Source: Nyssa sinensis
Taxonomy: Eukaryota > Streptophyta > Magnoliopsida > Cornales > Nyssaceae
Direction of reading: 5' to 3'
DNA: 64,000 nucleotides
NCBI GenBank assembly: GCA_008638375.1
Contig: CM018032.1
Coordinates: 4,684,501-4,748,500, forward strand
The notes beneath the pieces were generated by a model. It was not told where the DNA came from, did no database searches, and saw nothing but the letters and a program-made list of their open reading frames with translations. Below, piece after piece: positions 21,560 to 34,865 of this stretch. The stretch's first letter is position 1, and each line of letters opens with the position of its first letter. Both the position numbers and the translations under genes were made by a program.

Positions 21560-24000
21560 TGCCTTCTCTTCTCCCACAACCAGCCCTTTAATTAAATATG
21601 GATGGACCACTATGCAAGTTGATACATTTGGGTGGCAATTCTAATAGCCATCAAGTGGTAACCATAAGATGTCCCCTACCCTCTACTTCATGCACCTCCC
21701 TTTCAAATCTAATGAAATGTTTTAGATGCCTCACCTCTATTAAATCTCAAAAAATTTCGATAGTAACAGCTGCAACAAGACTTCCTTCTCCCCTCGTGTC
21801 CAACGGAGACTAATTGCCCATTTTACGGGTTGATTTTAGGTGCCCCACCAAAATTTGGAGCACCCACCAAATGATTTCCATAAGTCAAATTAGAAGCATT
21901 GTTCTATCTGCACAACTCATTTAGGATTATTGCAGCATAAAAGCTATCCTTTCAAATGGTGGGTGTGTTGAGGTGGGACACTTCATGTCTTCTTCTTCTG
22001 AAACCTCATGCATGCCACATTCTATTAGTGTCTAAACTGTTTATTCTCTCAAAGAAATGGATTTTATTTATTTATTTATTTTATGATCCAATTTTGATTA
22101 TTAAAAAAAAAGGGAGATGTTTGGTAACAAAGTTTCGATTTTACCAGCCACTGTATTGGTGTAGGTATCACAAACTTTAAGGGTGCCTAAATCACTAGTA
22201 AATTGTAGAACCAAACTTGACAATTTCTAAAATTCTGGAAATAATATGGGGGAAATGGAGTGTTTGGATATACCCTTTTAAAAAATTATTAACCAAGGTG
22301 ATGTTTGAAGAAGTCCTTCCGGGGGGATGGGGATGAAGAAATTTTAGTTTGTGATACCACACGGTTGTGCTCTGACTTTGATAGATATATCTTTCAACTT
22401 GTGCATTCAATGTAATGGGTTGGGGAGTCCATGCATGCAATGGGTAGTTGAGTATAGACATGTAAATAGATTGGATTTGAATCAGATGAGATGTGATCCG
22501 AATCTTATTTGTTAAAAAAATTATTAAATCAGATTTGATCGATCTTATAATAATATTAATATATATTATGTATATAAAACAATATATTTAGAAATATGTA
22601 GGCCCAATGTTTAGAAATTTTGACTGGGGAGGATTTTATCTACTGATGCAGTAGGCCCTCAGGCCATTCTTGATTACTAATAAATTGGATTTTCATTTTT
22701 CATTTTTTTTTGGTTTTTTTGGTTTTTAGAAAATGATAAAATTTTGAAAAATACAAATATTTCCTGGTTATGAAAATTATAACAATTTTAAAATATATGT
22801 GTTCTTTTGGTTATTTTCTTATTTTATTGAATATATTCGAATTATTGAAAAAACAATAAACTACTTTTAATAATTTTAAAAAAAATGTCATTTCCAGATT
22901 TATTTTTGAAAATACCCTTCAAACACATTTTCTATTAGTGTTTTTATTTTTTCTATTTTTGAAAACGTAACCAAATTAATTTTTAAATTACATTCATCCA
23001 AACAACAAATTAATTATGTCATAATCATTTTTATCTAACTTTTCCTTCTCTTGTAAGCAATTCAATGGACAGTTGGCTTCAATTTCTCCTCTCCATCTCT
23101 ATGCATGTGTGTCAAGTTGCCCTTCATTCCTTTCTTTTGGTAGAAACAAGTCACAAACATGCAAATCCACCTCTCCACCCCTTTCACTCACCCCTCCATC
23201 TCTGTCTACTACTTCTTGTCTTCAATGAACATCTTTGCATTCTTTGGGTAGTATGCCTTTTGACACATGCAACATAGCTTAATTCTCAGACCAATATATT
23301 GTGTTTGGACCCTCTTCTTGCCATAAACATAACTTGCTTGATTCTATATATATATATATATAGTGGGGACAATAATCCATCACTACCCATAATAATTTCA
23401 TATATCACAACTTATATAGATAATGGGTTTTGATTTCTGTCATCCCAACTCAATTATATAATGATATTGTTATAGACTTTTGCCTTTAGAAAACTCAAAC
23501 GACATGATTAAGCTAGCATACCTTTCTTTTTCTAATCTTTCTAAGGTGGTTGTGTAATTATAGCAATATAAAGGCTTTAATTAATAAAGGACCAGAGGAA
23601 GAAATGGTTGGGCAATTGTCCCCCTCTAATGGAACCTTATGTTGGGATTGACATAGACCTTTTTTCTAGGCCAAATGGCTACACTTAAAAGCTTAGCCAA
23701 GAAGACACATACAATGGTTCACACAAGCAGTGTTAGGTTTGTCAAACAACCCTCAACCACAATGTGTCATGTCATGGACTAGAGTGAGAAACTATATACA
23801 ACATTGACTTCCTGCATGTTACATTGTAACATGTTATGTTTATGATTGTATTATTTCAACTAGGAGTTGGGTTTTGTACATTTTTGTGTGGTTGTTAGAA
23901 TTTCTCCCATCATACAAAATTATATTTAAAATTCAGAATTACTTTTCTGCTGATGCACTTTTATTCATTTTGAAAAATAAAATTATCAATGTGTTGGTAT
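21560..24000. other. Intergenic, no supported gene
   Basis: Composition is mixed. Around 22450-22560 GATCCGAATC/GATTTGATCGATC words suggest the end of a degenerate hAT-like element, without a partner end. Short open frames around 21598, 21956 and 23065 have no family motif and are interrupted. A TA tract lies at 23346-23361. Confidence 0.4.
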
Positions 24001-24008
24001 CACCTGGT
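24001..24008. repeat. 8-bp target-site duplication, left
   Basis: CACCTGGT; the right copy at 24217-24224 is CACCTGGA, seven of eight identical. Confidence 0.65.
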
Positions 24009-24216
24009 CAGTGGCGGAGCCACATTATGTCTAGGGGGGCAATGGCCTTCCAAATTTTTTATATTTTAATTTTTTTATCATTATTTTGCATACAAATTTT
24101 TAAAAAAGAATTTACGGGTTGCCTTGCAATTTTTTTTATATATTTTTACAAAATACTATCTTAAATTTTATTTTATATATTCTTACCTTTTTATGTTCAA
24201 TGTCTAAGTCCGCCAG
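24009..24216. mobile_element. Short hAT MITE (CAGTGGCGGA ends)
   Basis: The left end is CAGTGGCGGAGCCAC. The right end reversed is CTGGCGGACTTAGAC, giving an 8-10 bp inverted repeat with a 2-bp gap. An almost perfect 8-bp duplication flanks it. CAGTGGCGGAGCCA is a widespread plant hAT terminus. The 208-bp body is T-rich and noncoding. Confidence 0.7.
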
Positions 24217-24224
24217 CACCTGGA
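24217..24224. repeat. 8-bp target-site duplication, right
   Basis: CACCTGGA, partner of 24001-24008. Confidence 0.65.
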
Positions 24225-25004
24225 CAATACTAGTGAGAAAGTTATGAGTTCAAGTATTAAGAGAAACATGTGAAAATGAGATGGAGTATTTGGATAGTTT
24301 ATAGCCATTGGGTTGAGCTTAGAATTTTTGGGGAAGAGTCTTCCTTTAACTTGTACTAATAAAAAATAAAAGTAACACAAAATTATTTTTAGAAATTCGA
24401 CCAAATCATCAAAACTTGATTTATTTTTTCACTTTTTTTGATGATTTGGTTTGGAGTATACTCGGCCAAACTTTTTAAAAGCAACTTTTATAAACACAAA
24501 ATTGCCTTAAAAAATATTCCGAACAACCTTAGAGCTGATATCTTATGCCAAATGTCAACTTTTTGATGCATTTTGAGAGGGAGTTAATATCCAAATAAGT
24601 TGAATATTAGATTAGATAACTTTGGAACCACCACCAAAAAAAAAAAAAAAACCATATCCCTCTAATAATATATGAAAGTTGGCTTGATTTTTATAATAAA
24701 TAAAGATGATGCTAATCACGTCTTTTGAATTGAGATAGTGCTACTAACGTCGTGTTCCAACAATAATCATCTTCAACCTACATTTAGATGATTATCAAAT
24801 TCCATTCCATCTATAATATATGTGATCGAATAATGATTTTGCTTCCTTGATATACATTTCAATCTCTAGCTCTCTACCACATGTGCACATACCATGGGTT
24901 TGATTGAATTGATTCACTTGTTAATGATTTCAATTTTGATATAAAGTAGACACCTCCCAAGTTGTCAAGGTCGGCATTTCTATGTCTCCATCCAGCTCAT
25001 GTCA

Positions 25005-25041
<37 letters not shown>

Positions 25042-25714
25042 ATTATCTTTTGATCTAACAGTTTACATTATTGAAAAAAATAGGTAACAATATAATATCA
25101 AGCAAATATCATTTTTTTCATGTGTAATCTCATCTTGCATGTAGTGAAATATAGGTTAAAATGTGAGAACAAAACCAAATAAATAGTGTGAATATAAATT
25201 TTGTATCGAATATAAAAAAGAAAGTTTTTTAAAATTAAAATTCTAATATGATATTAGAGGTTTTAGAATAACTTATCACCTAACAATGTGTGTGAGAGAG
25301 AGAGTATAGTGCCCATCTCTTTTCTGAACAAAACCTAACATTTAGCCTGCCATTCATTATCCTTTAAGAAGAGGGAGGAGTAATCTTCATTGGAGTTGAA
25401 AACTCAACGTGGCGAACCAAGCCATCTTTTAATGAATACAATATAGCTTTATTTTTGGGAAATGTAAGGACACTATAATGAGTATTTTCATTTACTTTTT
25501 TCTCAGCTATCTTAAGAGATAGCTCCACCATAATTGTCTTTTGTAACTACATAAATAATATTATTTCTTTGTAGGAAACCAACCAATGTGTTTAAATAGG
25601 GTATGATTTAATAATCTAGTTGTATTTTGAAAACCTCAAGACACCATGATAACAAATCTCCATTTTACTTTTCTAGAACACAATCTTCTCAAGGTAGATG
25701 AACAATTATTACAC

Positions 25715-25745
<31 letters not shown>

Positions 25746-28692
25746 ATTTGTGTGTGAAAGTATTAAATTATTGGGGCGGCCTTGTCTCCCTTGGGACAAA
25801 CCCAATGTTGGGAATTGTCAGGGTTTTTGGCCAACATATGGCGACACCTCATTTATGTATTTTAGGATCCCAAGAAACTGATGGGTGGCATAGTTATCAC
25901 ACATTAATTTTATTATCTATGGCTTATATCATAGGAGGGTGTTTGACAACATGGTTCAACTTGTTCAAGGTGTCAGGACATTTCTTGTGTGATCTCTTTG
26001 CTTCCTTTCAATTTGCAGCACTGAGAGTGAGAGAGATGATGTCAAAACCTTGAATAGGTTAATCCTTGTGGCTAGCATTCTTACTCTGTCGTTTCAGGCT
26101 CATTATTGATGTTGTTAGAATATTTTTGTTAACTTTTGTTTGATATAGATATCAAACCATTGTTAGAATATCAATCTCATTATGGTTTTCACTTATCTAA
26201 GCATGTGTTTGGTATCCGAAAAAAACACTTGAGAGGATGAGCTTTTATTCTTGATATTATTTTGTGTCCGGGCCACTCCGCCAAACAAACTTTAAATATT
26301 GTTAAAATTTATATAATTACAAAAACTTTAACATAAACTAATACGAAGATAACATTACTTAAATCACAATTGAAATATATATTCTAGAATAGTAATTTTT
26401 TTTTTACCATGGTATTAGTGTCAATAAAAATGACAAGGAAAATAAAATATTTATATGTTTTGCTCTTTAATCTAAGGTGTTTTAACAGATCTTTTTCAAA
26501 CTTAAAATAGGGTTAAATAGATTATAATAATTTTCTTTTTCTCAAGGGTAATGTTATTATTTTAAAATATAAAATAAAATAGAATGATTTTACCATGGTA
26601 CAGTATGAACATGCATTTTAGAAGGAGAAATGGGATTAGGATTAGATTCTTACCACTTTCCAGCTGATTTCTTTCGGATACAATTTTCAAAAAACAGAGA
26701 AAATAAAAATAAATAATGTTTGGTAGGGCATTTTTTAAAACTACTTTCAGGAAAAAAAAAAAATTTCTAAAAATAGTTCGTTCTAAGAAATAAGTAAAAG
26801 TAGTTAATTTTTTTGCTTTCAAAAATCCAAATTCATTAAAAATAAAATGATACAAAAATATATATATATATATATATATATTTCAAAATTTTCATCGCTT
26901 TTGTTCTCAAAATTAAAACACAAAATGAAAATAAAAAATAAAAAGCAAAAACATATTCATATTCATATTCATATATACAAAAATATTTGTTGTTAACATA
27001 ACTTATAAATGTTTAGGAAAAAATTATCAAACATATTTTTTATTTGGCAAGTAATTATCATATATTTATGAAAATAAGAGGAACTCGTATATTTATGGAT
27101 TGTCATTACAAGTAAACAATAACCAAGAAATTTCTTCTAATTACAACACACATAAATATAAATTATTGGTACTCCTATTAACAATTATCTATAAAAATGT
27201 AAAATTATATATATGGAGAAAATCCGGATAAAAATTATTTCAATTGAAAATTTCTCAATTTTTGTCTTAAAAAAAAAGAGGCAACATTGAAACATGGATC
27301 CAGCTGAATACCAAGAGTAATTAAAATACCAAACCAGCCCTAGGACATATAGGAACATGTTGATTCTTTCAAACTATTTCTGTCCTTAAAATTTAAGTTA
27401 CAATTGTCAACTGATTAAAACAGCTTATGGTCGGACTCATTTCTTTTCATAGTACATATATCCAAAACCTTCACCTAAATCAAACAGTAAAGGGGAACAT
27501 AAAAGGAAACATAAAAGAAAATATTGTACCCTAAACAGTGAGGGCTGCCTTCAAAATAAGCTACAAAAGGCCGACTAGTTAAGCTAAACGTGTATGGCCT
27601 ACACTTGACCTTGTTCCATGGAAAAGAAGAAGAGCATAGTACAATTTGGCCAATCAGGTGGATGCCCTCAATTTTTTATAACTGCAAAAAAAATAAAAAA
27701 TTACAGACAACAAGAACAAATTAATAGTATGAATTAGAAATTTTTTAACCCACGAGGATTTGAGGCTTGATATGGAGAATAATAAAAATATGATTTGAAA
27801 GTTATGAACAAAACTCCAATAATACATTATATTCATGCATATAGAGAGATGCGTCTTACTCGGATTTGTTAGAACTAAGTTTATCTTTTCCTAACCTTAC
27901 AGGATTAGCTTAGATTGAAAGGCTTAAAAGATTACTATCTCGAGATTAGAAGTTCTAAGTCCCTTTCTCAAGTGATGTGTATGGACTGTAGAGTGTTTGT
28001 ACATATCCAAAGTTTATCTTGTAACCACGCGTTCAAAGACTCTGATTAAAAGGATTTTTGTCGTAAAAATAAAATAAAATACTTTCCCCTACTTAAGTTG
28101 TTGATTGATTCATGTGAATTGTGAAAGCAACTTGACATGAAAAAATATGTTATACTTCAAAATGCACTATAACTAGTAGAAACATAAAATATTTATAGAG
28201 TAAGAAGGTAACGGTAGTCTCACACTTCTTGATTTATTTCCTTTCAAATGTGTGCGTGTGTGTGTGTCGTCCTCTGCACTTGAAAGTCTCAAAAAAGAAA
28301 TGCAGACATCTAGAACCCACCATTATAGTTAAAAAAAAAAAAAAATCAATTACCCACATGCTCTTTCTCTTAAAATTAGAAACTAATAAAGGGTCCCCCT
28401 CATTGATCACAACTAATTTTGGCCACTATTTTTTCATTGATAATATGTGGTCCATTACATATTTTATCATCTACGCTACCTCTCCCAAATCCACTTGAAA
28501 GAAAAGATAGTTAGGTATATGAACATTAATTTTAAGCTTTTGAACCACAAAACGCAAACCTTCAATGGTTCAACCCTTTTATGGAGTGCTAACAGCATGG
28601 TAGAAATTGTTTCATTTTATTACTTCAATGTCTTTCAGTTTTTATGGGATCTTCTCTATGAGAGTGATGGATGTTTTCAAATGCAGCATGAG

Positions 28693-28723
<31 letters not shown>

Positions 28724-29529
28724 AGGCATTTTATTTAATGAATAGCACAGAAATCAAAGAGGCATGACTATTCCTATTTTCAACTCTTGACAAACGCATG
28801 ATACAGCAATCCCATGACTCCAGAGTGGAATTTTTTTTATATTATTCTTAACTGATCTCAATGAATGTCTATAGGTTAAGAATTTGAAGACTGAACACCA
28901 GAAATGAGAGCTGGAGGATTAAATTTTAATACCCAAAAAAATAGGACTAGTGTCAGCTGATATAGAGATATTCCACTTTGATTGGTTTTACAATCTTTAA
29001 CTGTTTTACAAGCTTTAGCTTCCACTGTGCCTAGGCAGGCAAAGCATTGGAACTCATGACTTTGAAGGTTAGCTCAGCAAAATTTGTTCCAACCAATACG
29101 GTAAATGTAAGTAGTAAATATTTTATCTAGAGAGAGTGGTAGTAAATTTGCTACATGGAGAGAGGAGTAACATTTTGACTTCTTTATTAAAAAATTTTGG
29201 GACCCAATGGAATAGATAAGACCCTTTTGTTTTTATATCAAAATATTGTGGGATCACATGTTAATATAAAATATAAAAAATAAAAATAAAAATAAAATAT
29301 TAAAATTTGTTAATTCTATTGAAGTGTCCAATTTTAAAAGTAGTAAATATAAAAAATAAATTTATATATAAAGTAGGAAAAAACCCATTTGCTATCTTAT
29401 TTTTAATGATCTTGAGATGGTCTTAGTTAGGAGTGGATGTACTGTTTTTCAAATTATAGGCGTGTCCAATCAGTTGCCTAACCCCATCATGGAAGAAAAT
29501 CGCATACATATATATATATATAGAAACAC
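24225..29529. other. Long intergenic region with AT/GT microsatellites
   Basis: TA or TA-GT tracts occur near 25005-25040, 25717-25746, 26856-26881 and 28698-28722. CATATT repeats lie near 26956-26976. A 135-codon plus frame at 25646-26053 starts across a TA/TG microsatellite and has no recognisable domain, so I do not call it. I see no exon chain, RNA gene or complete element here. Confidence 0.45.
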
Positions 29530-29795
29530 AGTTTCTTTATTTGAAATGAATATTAAAAGTTTTTTATGTCATAAATTGACTACTATATATATTTTTTTAT
29601 GAAAAACTAAAGTATCGTTGAAAATATATATAAGGTCTTATTTTTGTATTAAAAATTTTTTACATGTAAAAACATTTATTGGTTAAAAAATATGAAAAAG
29701 ATTAATAATTAAAAAAATTAAAAAAAAAATCAATCTCTCAATTTTATTAATTATAAAAAAAATTAACTGTACAATGATTGACATCTATTCTTATA
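29530..29795. repeat. Partial copy of the 51516-52078 repeat
   Basis: Blocks shared in order with the right part of the element near 51830-52075 are TTCTTTATTT, AAAGTTTTTTAT, ATATAAGGTCTTATTTTTGT, TTTACATGTAAAAA, TTTATTGGTTAA and a TTAATTATAA end. The left part is missing. Confidence 0.5.
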
Positions 29796-31153
29796 AAATA
29801 CTTACAATCTAAACAAAATCTTGCCAAAAAGAAGCGATTTTTAACTTAACTCGAAAGTGATTATGACCGTTCTAATTTAAAAATTCCTAAATTGCCTAAG
29901 TAGAAAATAAAGGCTAAGTTGTCAATGATATCAAACAGTGTTTGAAAGCGGCAGAGAAGTCTTTTCTGCCTTAAAATTGAAGATTCTTGATTCCATAATC
30001 AACAGCTTAGCTTGAAAATGACAGCAAGAATTGTCCAGCAAATGTAAGCTAAATTCCTAATTAAATCATTAATCAGCTAACGATCTGCTGCCACAATCTC
30101 ATAATCCAATCCTATGTTTTTTGCCAGTATGAATGGGTTTCTTCATAGTGAAACATTTATTATATTCTATACTACAGATGACTGAGAATAGTGCATTGTT
30201 TTGTCACGTACGTACGTGCTGTCATTTTTCAAATTTAACGGGTGGAATTCACGGGTAGTCACCCCATTTTTCCAGTGTTTGGTTCCTTTTGTTTTTATTC
30301 AAAGGTGGGCTCGAGATCACGACCTTATGGTTTTAAGTTTGCCATTTCGAAAAGCAGTCTGAAAATGCTTTTGCTTTCAACACTTTTCAACAGACAGACA
30401 TGAAAGTGAGGTTAAATGCCTAGACATACAGAGACACGTTTATGGAAAAAAAGCTTTGACAAATGTTTAGAGTTTAGTCATTGCCATGTTATTAATTGTA
30501 TGGTTAATCAATGGCTGCTGCTTTAGGGTTGTCATTGTTTTTCAACATTCTTACTTGCTCCGATTTACATTCACAGGTATTTGGAAGTAGCTTTGGTCAA
30601 GAAAAAACAAACTAGAAGACTACTTGGTTGATTTCTCAGTCCACTAATGCTTTCTAAAAACAAATTCAATGGATTTCCATATATGCAAGTGTTTGCATTT
30701 CATCATTTACCGCAGTAAATGTTAGAGGTTATAATATTAAAATTATACTTCTTTAAAAGCTTATTAAGTTAAACCACTAACTTATTTAAAAATTCAAGTT
30801 ATTAAAAATGGTGAAATTTTAATATTATATCATTTAACATTAAATTGACAAACTGAATTAAACGAGTTATTCAAATTTAGTTTGCTAAAAACAATGACTT
30901 TCTTATTATAATCAAATTTGATTTATTTATCTCTCAAAGTAATATGTAACGAGTTTCTAATCGAGTCGATAACAATTCAAGTCCGAGTAATTTGATTTTT
31001 TATAAAATATTTGAGCATTTAATAGTTTATCAAGCCGGTTTTGAGTCAAATTCAATAAACTACTAAACTTCAAAATATGTTTAAGTTTAATTTATTTACT
31101 TTATTAAGTCGATCTTTGTTACATACCTATTTTTTAAAAAAATATATAATTTA
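29796..31153. other. Intergenic
   Basis: No gene is recognised. Around 30950-31110, GAGTCGATAACAATTCAAG and CAAGCCGGTTTTGAGTCAAA resemble an eroded hAT- or Helitron-like repeat, with no boundaries. A palindromic CACGTACGTACGTG at 30207-30220 is the only short motif that stands out. Confidence 0.4.
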
Positions 31154-31465
31154 TTTTAGTTTAAGTTAATAAAAGTTTATTTAGTGAATGGGGTCGTGGT
31201 AGGTATTAGTCAATTTCCTAGGTGGTTATCTAGACAATGGAATCGTGGTTAATAGTTGTTAAAGTAATGGAGTCATAGTCAATTATTATCTTCTTGTATT
31301 TAAAAAAACCTGTTATGAATTAAAAATGTGTTGAGTATTGATTAAATTTTATGTGAATGTTTTGAAGTTCTAGTTCGCCGAAAGGGGGATCTTACCCCTT
31401 TCGAAGTGGGTTTCTTCCCTATTCCTTTTTCTTTTTTATTTTCTAAAAGCTAGATGTTTGCATCA
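31154..31465 (+). mobile_element. 5' LTR of a short Gypsy element
   Basis: It aligns along its length with 32238-32564: AATGGGGTCGTGGTAGGTAT versus AATGGAGTAGTGGTACATAT, TTATTATCTTCTTGTATTTA in both, and a common GCATCA end. The 5' edge is eroded. It is directly followed by TTTAATATCAAAGTCGG, a decayed Met-tRNA primer site (canonical TGGTATCAGAGC). Confidence 0.75.
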
Positions 31466-32237
31466 TTTAATATCAAAGTCGGTTATGGAGGATCAATATA
31501 TTGATCGACTCATAGCTAAAGTCAAAATTTTGGTTTCAGGACAACAGAGAATTTGGAAGGAAATGCAAGAGATGTTCTCAACTATGAATTCTTGTTTTGA
31601 TCGACTTATGATGAGTCAAGGTAGTGAACAAGGGAAGAGCTCTATTAACCATAACAGAGCACGAAGAACTAATGGTGATGTTGGTTGGGGTCAAACTAGT
31701 TCAACTAATCTAGTCTTACTTTTCTGTTACAAGGAAAGCATAGACCCAACAAGTTGAATTTGCAAGGTTGAACAATCTTGGCAAAAAGCCACCAAACTAG
31801 AAGTTAAGGATGCAATCACGATTCTATTAACTAGTTCTTTGTGTATTAATTCACCCACTATTAAAAAGTTTACTCTTATAAAGACCGAGGAGAAACAAAA
31901 AATGGATAAAAAACACAAGACTTAAGCTCTACAAACCATGCGAGTGAACGGTCACTTGGGATGCCAAGACATTACCTTATCACTGGACTCGAGTTGCACT
32001 CAAAAATTTTTAGCAGTAAAGTAACGGGCAAAATTAGTTTCCTTCCACGATGTGAAAGATGGTCTCGAGAAATTTTCATTATCGTGAACTTTACCTCTTA
32101 CAATTAGGACGAGGATACCAAATCCATGTAGTGATTGATTTGTTTAATAAATTTGTACGTGTTAAAATTTGGGATTCTGGTGGTTTTGTTTGTTTTTGTA
32201 TTGATCCTGAGAACAAGGTCTTTACAACGGAATGAAA
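31466..32237 (+). pseudogene. Collapsed Gypsy gag-protease remnant between two LTRs
   Basis: From an ATG at 31485 a gag-like helical N-terminus is readable (MEDQYIDRLIAKVKILVSGQ, then QQRIWKEMQEMFSTMNSCF, then a basic stretch). Frames then break. IKKFTLIKTEEKQKMDKK corresponds to the region just before the zinc knuckle in Gypsy gag, and the knuckle itself is missing. MRVNGHLGCQDITLSLDSSC, then TQKFLA, is an aspartic-protease-type block (canonical LIDSGSTHNFL). Most of pol is deleted. PENKVFTT at about 32210 looks like the extreme end of the polyprotein. The internal part is about 770 bp. Confidence 0.7.
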
Positions 32238-32564
32238 TGTTAAGTTAAGTTAATAAAAGATTATTTAGTGAATGGAGTAGTGGTACATATTAGTGGTTTC
32301 TTAAGTGGTTATCTAGATCGTGAAGTCATGGTTAATAATTGTCAAAATAAAGGAGTCGTGGTCAGTTATTATCTTCTTGTATTTAAAGAACTTGTTATGA
32401 ATGAAAAAATGCATTGAATATTTTATTAACTTTTATGAGAAGATTTTAGAGTTCTAGTTTTCTTTGAATTGAACTTGAAAGAGGATTTCATCCCTCTCAA
32501 AGTGTGTTTCCTTCTTATTCCTCTTTTTTTTCTATTCTTTTATCTAGAAAAAAGCTTCGCATCA
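32238..32564 (+). mobile_element. 3' LTR of the short Gypsy element
   Basis: It begins TGTTAAGTTAAGTTAAT and ends GCATCA, 327 bp, partner of 31154-31465. The bases downstream (TTAATATCAAAATTG at about 32574-32588) resemble the decayed primer-binding site found after the 5' LTR. Flanking 5-mers ATTTA and ATCTT do not form a clean duplication. Confidence 0.75.
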
Positions 32565-34479
32565 ATCTTAAATTAATATCAAAATTGAAACAATCACAAA
32601 CCTAACTAAAAAAAATAAAAAAGAGTTGTTTGTTTTAAATAAAAACATTTTTATAAAACTTATTTATGACTTATGATCAACTATATTAGCACTAATCCCA
32701 AGAATAGTTCAAGTATTAACAACTTAAAATATAGTGTGAATGTGACTTTTTTGAACCATCCTAGGGAATAAAAGTTTATATAAAATAATCACAAAAAAAG
32801 TTTCAATTTATGATCCGGTCATATGACTAAAAATTAAGATTGGTGAGCTCAGTCTCCGGTAATTAAAAAAAAAACTATATTAGCACCCTGTGCCAATATC
32901 AAAATTGGACCAACAGCAATAGAGCCAATGTTGGGGATAGTGATACCAACTGAGTGAAAAAATGCAACTGTTACAGAATTGTTATTAAACAATGGCTGGA
33001 ACTAATACATACATAGATGAGTGTCCCAGATGGCGAGGCTGTCTAAAATTAACAAAGAAAATAGTACGGATTTGTGAACATAATCTTGTGTCACTTTTGA
33101 TGGTCCAAATTCCAAAAACAAAGTCCCACAAAAAACAGATTGACTCGTACATATATGGATATATATATATGATCAGATCAAATCAAATCTTTCGTACCCT
33201 TCTTGAGCGAGTAAATAGAGGTTTCTTTTATGCTTTTTAGGCTTACACAACACTTAGTTTAAAGGGTCCCCTACGGCTATGGCTATGGCAAGTCTAAGTT
33301 ACAACCCCAATCCCCACTCCACAGTAGGTCACCCACCAGCCTCCATCATCTGTTGCTGCAGCTGTCTATGGGACTTTCCTTTTGAGTAATATTATATATA
33401 TTGACCTATTCAAAAAAATCATTACATATACTGAATCAAATTATATATTGTATTTTCTTAGTATATATGTATAAAGACAACTCTAGTCTTGCGCAATGTT
33501 ATCTATATTGACCTATCCCAAAAAAAAATGATACATATATTGAATCAAGTTTACTGTATTTTCTTAGTATTTATAAATGCAGCTCTAAGTTAAGTAAATT
33601 CATGTCGATTCCAATAACTTCCTACTGCAAGCAGGAACGTCTTTTTGCAACAGAGCAGCAAATATTTTCAATAAGTTTTCTTACCAGATTTCAACATCAC
33701 CCTGAGACTTTGCATAGGCTGCTAACGCATTAGTAACATCAGTTTTCTAAATTTTTTTTCAGAATAAAGTTCTTTTGAAAAAAAAAATTCAAGAATAAGA
33801 TTACCGTAAACTTATTTACTAAATTAGTGTCATTTGTGAAATTATCTTTTTGAAAAACAATTTTTTAAAAAAATTATTTGAAATCGTCTTTAAAAAAATA
33901 CTTTCATTTTAAAAAACAATTTCTTAATAAAAAAAATTTCAAAAGTGTCTCTCTGAAAAAAGATTTTCAAAAAAGTTATTTGAAATCGTCTTTCAAAAAG
34001 ACGATTTTACGATTTTAAAAACAACCCTAATACCGTAAATAAGTTAAAAACAACACCAAACTGAAAAATAAGTTTTTTTTTTACTTTACTTTAGAATTTA
34101 AACCTCAATTTTCTCTTTTCACATGCCAGCAAGATACTTGACAAAAACCATTTAACTCCTCCTTAATCTCGTCAAACACTCGGAATTTTTTTTGTTAATT
34201 AATGTAAGGGCAATTATGTAAGTTTATTTTGAAAGGGAAACCCTAAAAACATAAGGATATGTGACAATTTTAATTTCACCTTCTTTAGAGTGAATTGAAT
34301 TAATTTTATGAAATTGGAAACCATCACAAAACATTTTTTTCTTTTCACATGCAAAACGAAAGTGTCCCTGTCCAAGTTGAGAATTCGGATGGTTCTTTTC
34401 TTCCTAACTTGGAATAATTCAGTTGGACTGCTCTTTCACTCTTTTTTTGCTTAACAAAACACAGATATTCCTTTAGTCA
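32565..34479. other. Intergenic, AT-rich
   Basis: No gene is supported. At 33375-33450 and 33500-33560 there are two diverged copies of a TATTGACCTATYCMAAAAAA ... CATATAYTGAATCAA block, a local duplication about 120 bp apart. The rest is A/T-rich with GAAATCGTCTTTMAAAAAGA-type words around 33880-34010. Confidence 0.45.
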
Positions 34480-34865
34480 ATTTTTTTTCTTCAAAATTAA
34501 AAAACTAACCCTTTTATTTATTTATTTTTTAATTTTGACCATTTTTTGCTAACTTTTTTTAAATATTTTTTATTATTTTATTTATAAATAAATTTAAGAT
34601 AAATAATTTTTTTTATTTTATATAAAAATAAATTTAAGATTTTTCTCAATATTTATTTAAAAAAATGGGAAAAAAGGTCAAATTTTAAAAAATTGTAAAA
34701 AGAACATTAAAGTGATAGTTTTGTCCTTTTGAAGAAAAGAAAATTGACTAAAAAAAATATCCGTATATTGTCATGTAAAACAAACAACGTCAGTATAATT
34801 TCAAAATTTTTTAAAAAGATCAGTATAATTATCAAAAATTTTAAAGAAAGTATATTTTATCTCAA
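34480..34865. repeat. Fold-back repeat family FB1, copy 3
   Basis: The left part (TTTAGTCAATTTTTTTTCTTC) is complementary to the right part (GAAGAAAAGAAAATTGACTA). The right arm continues as GTCAGTATAATTTCAAAA and ATCAGTATAATTATCAAAAA. The outer left arm is missing. The 71-codon plus frame here simply reads through the arm. Confidence 0.55.

Noticed and set aside
25646..26053. 135-codon plus frame
   Set aside because: Runs through a TA/TG microsatellite, with no domain or conserved motif seen.
30207..30220. CACGTACGTACGTG as a regulatory site
   Set aside because: Palindromic short repeat with no adjacent gene; too little support.
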